Shown here: piece after piece, positions 24,801-33,800 of the stretch
How positions within the stretch are numbered: position 1 is the first letter of the stretch
Layout of the letters: the number at the start of each line of letters is the position of its first letter
Origin: Symbiodinium natans
Taxonomy: Eukaryota > Sar > Dinophyceae > Suessiales > Symbiodiniaceae
Direction: 5' to 3'
DNA: 64,000 bases
Assembly (NCBI GenBank): GCA_905221605.1
Contig: CAJNDS010002497.1
Span: forward strand, 253,501 to 317,500
The notes under the pieces: generated by a model
Database searches by the model: none
What the model saw: only the letters and a program-made list of their open reading frames with translations
Told to the model about the DNA's origin: nothing
Position numbers and translations under genes: made by a program

Positions 24801-27800
24801 GCACCTTCTAAATGAAGGTCTTCTTTTCAGTGCCTTCTAAGGGCAGCACAGCCACCCTAAACCCTAGACCCTAAACCCCAAACTTAAACCCTAAACCCTA
24901 AACCCCAAACCGTAAACCCTAAACCCTAAACCCTAGACCCTAGACCCCCCAAAAAGGGGACGAACCACCTCTTCTTCCTGATCTTGATCTCGTCATCACT
25001 CTCCGAGGCGTCCTGGAGCAAGGCTGGGTTCAGGGTGCGAAGGGAAGCTCGCAACAACGGCGTAGGGTTTAGGGTTTAGGGTTTAGGGTTTAGGGTTTAG
25101 GGTTTAGTGTTTAGGGTTTAGTGTTTAGGGTTTAGGGTTGAGGGTTTAGAGTTTTGGGTCTAGGGTTTAGGCTTTAGGGTCCGGGGTTTGGGGTTTTGGG
25201 TTTAGGGTTTGAGTTCAGGGTTCCGGGGCCTCGTCCTTGCGAGCAGTCGGAAGAAATCCGGGCTAACAGCCCCCAAGTAAGCCGCCCTAAACCCTAAACC
25301 CTAAACCCTAAACCCTAAACCCTAAACCCTAAACCCTAAACCCTGAACCCCAAAACCTTATAACTAGCGAAGCCAGGGTCGGCCCAGTGAACCCTACAAG
25401 GCGACCCAATCTCAGGGTTGGACTTCGTAGCGTGAAACTTGAAGCACCCCCGGGTTCTTAGCAGGGAATGGGGGAATAAGGGGTTTTAAAAACAAATATA
25501 TATATATATATATATATGCTCACCCCCCCCCTCGACAGACCCCGGAAGCGAAAAAAAGGCTGAGGGCGCGACGGACAGCATAGCTGCACACAGTAGCCAG
25601 ACACGTTAACACACAATAGAGCATATTTTTTTCGATTAGTACGGCTTTGTGTTCGCAATGAAAGATGCAGACAGATGTGAGAAGGACGCATGCTGTAAGG
25701 ACCTGAACAACTTGCTCGACATCGTGGATTGCTATTAATTTTAATAAGGTTGCTCTTAGTTTTACTTGGGTTCCTATTAAGTTTATTAGGATTCATAGGC
25801 TTCGTATGAGTTCAATAGGAATCCTATTTAAATCAATAGGAACCCCATTAAAATGAATGAGAACCCTATTGAAATTAAGACGAGTCTTTTTTGAAAACTT
25901 AGTAAGAATCCTAGTACAATTAATAAGAACCTGGTTGAAATACGTAGAAGCTCCTATTAAAATTTCTTGGCGTCCTAAATTCAGAGGAACCATAGGAAGG
26001 CCATTCAAATGAATAGGAACCCTTTGAATTCATAGGAATGCTATTAAAATTAATAGGAACCCTACAAAAGAATCTATGAATTCTCTTTAAGAGTAACAGG
26101 AATCCGTGTGACATGAAGATGAATCCTTTTAAAGGATTAAGAGGAGCCAATAAAATTCTATAAAAAAAGTAATGTGGACCCTTCAAAACTTAAAACACTA
26201 AGAGTCGTACTGTTAGAATGATAATAAACACTATTAAAACATTTAATTAACAGGATTGCTAAAAAAACAAATGAGAGTTACAATAACATTACTTCGAGTC
26301 CAATTGAAATGAATAGGGAACAGGATTTAAAAATATAATCGGAGCACTGTGGAATCTAGTAGGAATCCTATGAACATGATTAGGAATCCTGTCAACATGA
26401 ATGAGCAACCCTGTTAAAATGAATACGAAGCCTATTCCAATTAATCAGAAGCCTTTTTAAATGAATAGGAAGCTTGTCAAAGCAAAAGGAACCCAGTTAG
26501 AAATTGTAAGACATCTTATGAAAATGAATAAGAAGCCTATTGAAATTAATAGGAATATGTATAAAATTTGTTATGAAGCTTTTTAAATTTCTAAGACTTT
26601 TATTAAAACTAACTAGGAAGAAGAATGTCATTACAATTACTCAGAATCGTATTCCAATTATTTGGCATTTGATTAAAATGAATAGGAATCAATATTAAAC
26701 CCAATAAAGTCCTTTAACAGGCATCCTTTAAAATCTAATACGAACCCCATTAAACAAATACAGGAATCCCATTGCCATTGAAAATCACTTAGAATGCTAG
26801 TAAAATGATTAGGAGTCTTGTTAATTAAATACGGACTCCCGTTAAAGTGAACAGGAGTATTATTAAATTTAATAGGCAGCCTAAAACATAATAAGGAATC
26901 ATATAAGAACCCCTGAAAAACTCTTATCAAAAATCCAGTTTCTAAAAATCCAAAAATCCAAACATCCAAACATCCACCCCAAAGGTTTGGATTTTTGGAA
27001 ACTCGAGCGGGAGCCTCAAAATCCAAAAATCGTGCAAATTCCTCGAGTTTCCAAAATTCCAAAAATCCAAAAAAATCCACCCCAAGGTTTGGAATTTTGG
27101 AAACTCGAGGAATTTGCTCGATTTTTTGATTTTGAGGCTCCGGCTCGAGTTTCCAATTTCATATTTCTCATGAGTGTAGAACCCCTAAAAGAATCTCACC
27201 AAAACCTGAGTTTCCAAAAATCCAAAATTCCAACCCAAGTTTCGGATTTTTGGAAAATCGAGGAATTTGCTCAAAATCCAAAAAAACCCAAAATTCCTCG
27301 AGTTTCCAAAATTCCAAAAATCCAAAAATCCCAACCCAAGTTTCGGATTTTTGGAAACTCGAGGAATTTGCTCAAAATCCAAAAAAGCCCAAAATTCCTC
27401 GAGTTTCCAAAATTCCAAAAATCCAAAAATCCCAACCCCAGTTTCGGATTTTTGGAAACTCGAGGAATTTGCTCAAAATCCAAAAAAACCCAAAATTCCT
27501 CGAGTTTCCAAAACTTCCAAAATCCAAAAACTCCACCCCAAGGTTTGGATTTTTAGAAACTCGAGCGGGAGCCTCGAAATCCAAAAAAACCCAAAATTCC
27601 TCGAGTTTCCAAAATTCCAAAAATCCAAAAACCCCAACCCAAGTTTCGGATTTTTGGAAACTCGAGGAATTTGCTCAAAATCCAAAAAAGCCCAAAATTC
27701 CTCGAGTTTCCAAAATTCCAAAAATCCAAAAATCCCAGCCCCAGTTTCGGATTTTTGGAAACTCGAGGAATTTTGGGTTTTTTTGGATGTTGAGCAAATT

Positions 27801-30800
27801 CCTCGAGTTTCCAAAAATCCGAAACTTGGGTTGGGATTTTTGGATTTTTGGAAACTCGAGGAATTTTGGGTTTTTTTGGATTTTGAGCAAATTCTTCGAG
27901 TTTCCAAAAATCCGAAACTGGGGTTGGGATTTTTGGATTTTTGGATTTTTGGAAACTCGAGGAATTTTGGGTTTTTTTTGGATTTTGAGCAAATTCCTCG
28001 AGTTTCCAAAAATCCGAAACTTGGGTTGGGATTTTTGGATTTTTGGATTTTGGAAACTCGAGGAATTTTGGGTTTTTTTTGGATTTTGAGCAAATTCCTC
28101 GAGTTTCCAAAAATCCGAAACTTGGGTTGGGTTTTTTTGGAGTTTTGGATTTTTGGAAACTCGAGGAATTTTGGAGTGGTGCTCTTCCCCCCCCCCCCCG
28201 CTTCCTGGACAGATCGGATTTTCGCTTCCGGGGTCTGTCGAGGGGGGGGGGGTGACCATATATATATGGCCCTCATTCCCCCTCATTTCCCTCATTCCCT
28301 CATTCCCTCATTCCCTCATTCCCTCATTCCCTCATTCCCTCATTCCCTCATTCCCTCATTCCCTCATTCCCTCATTCCCTCATTCCCTCATTCCCTCATT
28401 CCCTCATTCCCCTACTAAGAAACATCTCGCCCCAGGTTCAGGATTCGGAGCTCATGGTTCGGATTTTGAATCCACAAAACCCTAAACCCTAAACCCTAAA
28501 CCCTAAACCCTAAAATCTCCTTGGCGGTGGAGCCGCTCCGAGTCGCTAAAGGCTGAGGGTTCGAGTGAACCCTCAATCAAGGCTAACTACCCATGGACCC
28601 CTCAATGTCCTGACCTTGGGGTTTAGGGTTTAGGGTTTAGGGTTTAGGGTTTAGGGTTTAGGGTTTAGGGTTTAGGGTTTAGGGTTTAGGGTTTAGGGTT
28701 TAGGGTTTAGGGGTCTGAATGTCCCAAAGACTGCGAACTCGGAACAGATTCAGACTGCCCCGAGATTATATCAGTCGTCAAGAAATGGCCATGGTCTTCC
28801 GACTCACACGCCTTGAAAACTTTGAGCGCATACCAGGTTGATGTCAGTTTTTCCTACTCAACTGAGGTTGTGGTACCTTGCCCAAACAACCACATGAACA
28901 AAAGGATTCCACATAGAGGGTTCTCCAGAATTCCTCTTCTGAGGGCCCCTTTTCCCAAATAGTAGGAAATTTATGCTTATGTGGTTTCTGGGCCACCCTA
29001 AACCCTAAACCCTAAACCCCAAACCCTAAACCCTAAACCCTAAACCCAAAATCCTAAATCCTAAGCCCTAACCCTACAGAAACCCAATCCCCTGAACCCA
29101 AAGGCGGTATCTCCTCCTGATCCTCCTCATCGCTGCCGGCGATATCGTCTGCCTGTCTTACCCCTTTCGGGGGCACCCTCAGCCCATCTATGGTTTAGGG
29201 CTTTCAGGGTTCAGGAGTTCAGGGTTCAGGGTTTAGGGTTCAGGGTTTAAGGTTTAGGGATACGCCCTAAACCCTTGAACCCTATAGAGACGGTTTCTCT
29301 GGACTTGGTGTTTCAACTGTTGGCACCCTGAAGCCCTCAAGACGCCTTCATACCTTAAGCCCAAGCGCCGCGTGTATGCCATAAACTCCAAAGGGCTAAA
29401 TTCCACATCCGGCAAGCCCTCAACCCAGGATCCCAAGTATGGGCCGTTAACCTGGGTCCCTTGTGATACAACCCTGGTTTAGGGTTTAGGGTTTAGGGTT
29501 TAGGGTTTAGGGTTTAGGGTGTAGGGTTTAGGGCTTAACCCTTTTAAAACACAACGTGCCAGAAGGCCCCACCCTTCGCATGCCCACAGACCGGTACCTC
29601 GCCCCCAGTAACGGACTTGGGGAATGAACTTGCCGCGGGCTTTCGAGCTCAGCGACTTCTTGAGGTGGGTTTCTAAAGCTTAAAGCTTAAAGGTTTAAGG
29701 TCGAAAAAACAGAGGTTTGCAGTTTGAAGTTTAAAGTTGCAAGTTTAAATCTAAGGGCCCAGGCTTTGGTAGCAATGTTACATTCTACATTCTGCTGTGT
29801 GAATTCTGCTTTCTATTACCATGTTGCTGTGCTACAACAGGCTGTGTCACATGAACGTCCAATCCCAACACCCAAAAAGCCTGAAATAAGCCCGAAACTC
29901 AGAAGAAAGAACAAAATTAAAACCTAAGCTCACAAGACCGACTCCGAAAACCCTAAATCCTTCAACTCAAAAAGAAGCCCTGAACTTCAGTTCTTGCAAG
30001 GGTTTAGGATTGTAGGGTTTTCGGGTTTAGGGTTTAGGGCTAGGTACCATGCCAGGAAAGGCCTCGAATGAGAGTTGGGCCGCTTTTACGGTCCTCTTGA
30101 CTCGGAGATTTCTCTTCTCCTGGCTTTCTGGGCTGATTTTAGGGTTTAGGGTTTAGGGTTTAGGGTTTAGGGTTTAGGACCTACCAGGGGTATAGGGTTG
30201 AGGGTCCATCTGCTACCCAAAATGATGCCAAGTCTCTCCACAACCTGTACAAGCATCAACAACCAGACTCCGGAGTCCCTAAACCCTAAACCCTAAACCC
30301 TAAACCCTAAACCCTAAACCCTAAACCCTAAACCCTAAACCCTAAACCCTGAACCCTGAACCCTGAACCCTAAACCCTAAACCCTAAACCCTAAACCCTA
30401 AACCCTAAACCCTAAACCCTAAACCAAAACGCACGAACTGCCAAATCGACAACATGCCCATTCGGTGTCCTACGGCCCCGTCAAAAATGACTCCCCACTC
30501 CGTGGATTGGGATCCCAGAACAACTGAATTGGGTTATCCTCATTCCAGATCAGCCAAATTTCTTCGAAAGGTTTCGAAATGCGCCCAAATCCACCCTCCA
30601 ATATCTTAGTTACTTTTGAAGGCCCCCCCGGTCCCGAGGGGGTCCGGCCATCATTTGTTCATATTAAGGAGGGTTTAGCAATCGTATGAAGGGACTAACC
30701 CTGCATACCGCAAGAAAGGACAAGCCATGCAAAGACCAAGACAGGTCGTGGAAACCCTCAACCCAAACCTACTTGGAGGTTCAGGGTACAGTTATCACTG

Positions 30801-33800
30801 TGCTTGTAAGCCCCCTAAGTCCCCTAAGCCCTCTAGGTAGGTTTTATGAAGACTGAAAGTTGGGGTTATAAGTACCCATGAACCTTCAAGTAAGCAAGCG
30901 CACCTTCTCAGCCTGCTGGGTCTCACGGATCATGTCATCAATGGCCTGCCGCCTCGGGCAGCTCGACCGGGGTAACCAGCGTTTCGGGTTAAGGGGACGT
31001 GACATTGAGGAGTTCAGGCATTTGACTGTTGGTTGCGGACACAACCAGGCACGACACCGACGCCGACACCGACGCCGACACCGCACCGACACGCCCGAAC
31101 CCTAAACCTAATACCAGATTTGGGCTTTATAGGGTTCAAGGTTTAGGGTTTAGGGTTTAGGGTTTAGGGTTCCCTTTACCCCCAAGGGCCCCCGGGCTTT
31201 GCTTTGAAGTCTGCAGCCGAGACGAGTCCGACCTGATGATTTGCTGGGCTCAGGGGCTCAGGGGTTGGGGGTTGTGTTAGGGTTGAGGGTTTAGGGTTTA
31301 GGGCTTCGGGTTTAGGGTTTAGGGTTTAGGGTTTCGGGTTTCGGCTTTAGGGGTTTTCTAACAGGCCTGAGAGGGTACCTGTGCCGCCACCGCGCCTTTT
31401 TGTGCTTCTGGGGTTTGTAGGGTGTGTGCCGGTTTAGAACGCAAGGTGCATATCATGGGACTCTAACTTGGACCCCTTCGGCTGTATCCTTGGGTTTGGG
31501 GACCCTTCTTACAGATCCTCTGTTTGAATACAGCGGGCATATGATTAGGAGTCGTGTAAGGGAGCCCCGGAAGGGGATCGTACATCTTTAGGGGATGGGT
31601 TTAGGGTTTAGGGTTTAGGGTTTAGGGTTTAGGGTTTAGGGTTTAGGGTTTAGGGTTTAGGGTTTAGGGTTTAGGGTTTAGGGTTTAGGGTTTAGGGTTT
31701 AGGGTTTAGGGTTTAGGGTGACTCCCCTGAGTATTATTGGACGAAAGAGACCTCCCCAACGGCATCGCCCGGTCGAAGAGTATCTCGGCTACTTTAGGTA
31801 CAAATGTAAGGCTTAGAGTGTACGGTTTGTTTGTGGCTCCTAAACCCTGAATCCCAAACCCTACACCCTATCTAAACCCTGTAACCCTAAACCCTAATCC
31901 CTGTAACCCTAAACCCTAAACCCTAAACCCTAAACCCTAAACCCTATAAACCCTAAACCCTAAACCTCCACAGTTCCAGTTCCTGAGCCCATCGGTTCGT
32001 CACAGCGCTGCTTGAAGTGCCCCCCCCCCCCCCCCCCCCGGCCTGGCCGATGGGGTTTAGGGTTTAGGGTTTAGGGTTTAGGGTTTAGGGTTTAGGGTTT
32101 AGGGAGAGGTCATACGGGCGTAGGCTCAGGGCCTACAGGGTTTTGCAAAGTCTAGAGGGTCTTTTTAGTCAAGGGGTTTGGGTCCCGGGTCTAGGCCCAA
32201 AACCCGAAACCCGAAACCCGAAACCCGCAACCCTAAACCCTAAACCCTAAACCCCAAACCCTAAACCCTAAACCCCAAACCCTAAACCCTAAACCCTAGG
32301 AGGGGTGGGCTGTCTCAGAGCCCGGCAGTTTGTCTCTTGAACTCTTCCTCCAGGTCTTCTGCCAAACTCGCCGAGGAATACTTGTCTGCGATGTTAGCAA
32401 TCTGCCTGAGATGGGGTCGTGGGATGAAGGACGCAGGGTCTAGGGTTTAGGGTTTAGGGTTTAGGGTTTAGGGTTTAGGATTTAGGGTTTAGGGTTTAGG
32501 GTTTAGGATGCAGGATTGAACAACTGGAAGACTGGAAAGATCAAGTACCAGCCCAGCCGTCCTTCTGAAATCCCATCCATATATTCCGCCCTCGCAGTGA
32601 TTCGCACCTGTGACCACACCTCCCCCCCCCCTCGACCCCCCCCCCCCCCACCTCCGGCCCCATGCACCGAACACTCCAATTTTGAGGCGAGCTGTCAAAC
32701 ATCAGACACCAACCTAAGCCCTAAGTCAATCGCGAATCGCGAACATAAACTAGGACCCTGAACCCGCAACCGCACCAGGCTTTGAGGCAAGGCACTTTCT
32801 TTTCTTGGTCTCGTTCTCGATGTTTGCCTTGTGCGAAAGCCAGTGATGGCGCATGTCTGTGGCAAAAACAGGGCCGGAGAAAACTAAAGCCAACACCAAG
32901 ACACAGAAGCGAGGATGCCATTAGAACTAGCAACCATATAGCAAGTGACTGCGGTCAGCACGTGAAACTGCCATCATCGTCGTCACCTCACCATCGTCAA
33001 CAATAAACCCTAAACCCTATAAAGCCTAAACCTCATGGGTTTAGGGCTTGGCGCGATCCTCCTGAGTCTCCCCGCTGCTGCTGCCACTTCTGGAGCTAAG
33101 CAAGCCGTTGAAGTTTAGAGTTTAGCGCCGTTCCCAGTAAGAGTCTTTCCAACAGTCAAACGGATCCAGCCCCAACAGAGGTGGCGACCCCAAGTAGATC
33201 ACAGAACGCCCCAACGGTGAGAAACCGAATTCCTAAAGCCGTAGACCCCCAAGCCCTACAAACACTAAACACCTAAAACCCTGAAACACCTATAGGCCCT
33301 CAACCTTATAAATCCAAATCCCAACTGCCCTTGTGAAACCCTAAACCCTAAACCCTAAACCCTAAACCCTAAACCCCAAACCCTCAAACCCCCTAAAAAC
33401 CTGAAACCTGGGTTGGGACCGGCCTTTTCCGCTTCCGCCGCGGCCCGAGTCTCTTCGCGCCTGTTTGGGCTCAGAGTTTCGGATTTAGGGTTTATGGCTG
33501 TGGTTTAGGGTTTAGGTTTAGGGTTTAAGGTTTAGGGTTTAGGGTTTAAGGTTTAGGGTTTAAGGTTTAGGGTTTAGGGTTTAGGGCTTAGAGTTTTGGG
33601 CTTAGGGTTGAGGGTTTGGGCTTTAAGGTTTTGGGCGTAGGGTGGCGGGGCTGGGGTTGGGGTTTATGGCTAGGCAGCTGTCCCCCTGAAGCCCTCAACG
33701 CAGAACCCTTGCAGACGGAACCTGAATAAACCGGACTTTCGGGATGTTGCAAATTTGGTTCAAGGGCTGGTAGACACTCGAAAGCCCTATAAACCCTCAT

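Larger units (their letters stand above)
25013..29116 (-). repeat. XAP5 intron 7 (4.1 kb, satellite-rich)
   Basis: TTTAGGG 25062-25225 and 28619-28712 (13 units); CCCTAAA 25285-25350, 28478-28515 and 28996-29075. Between them lie a degenerate short-period block, a 101-bp inverted array and an 8-bp array (separate entries). 28713-28995 is unassigned spacer. Confidence 0.85.

Noticed and set aside
26987-28485. Long repetitive ORFs (NSRNFGFF and SHSLIPSF types, up to 383 codons) on both strands
   Set aside because: Translation of the 101-bp inverted array and the CATTCCCT array; open in several frames at once.
29254-29473. Additional XAP5 exon in intron 6
   Set aside because: Open frame, but the exon 6/7 junction is in phase without it and there is no family match.
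31019-31092. Protein from the CGACGC/CGACAC hexamer
   Set aside because: Short simple repeat next to XAP5 exon 5; no coding support.
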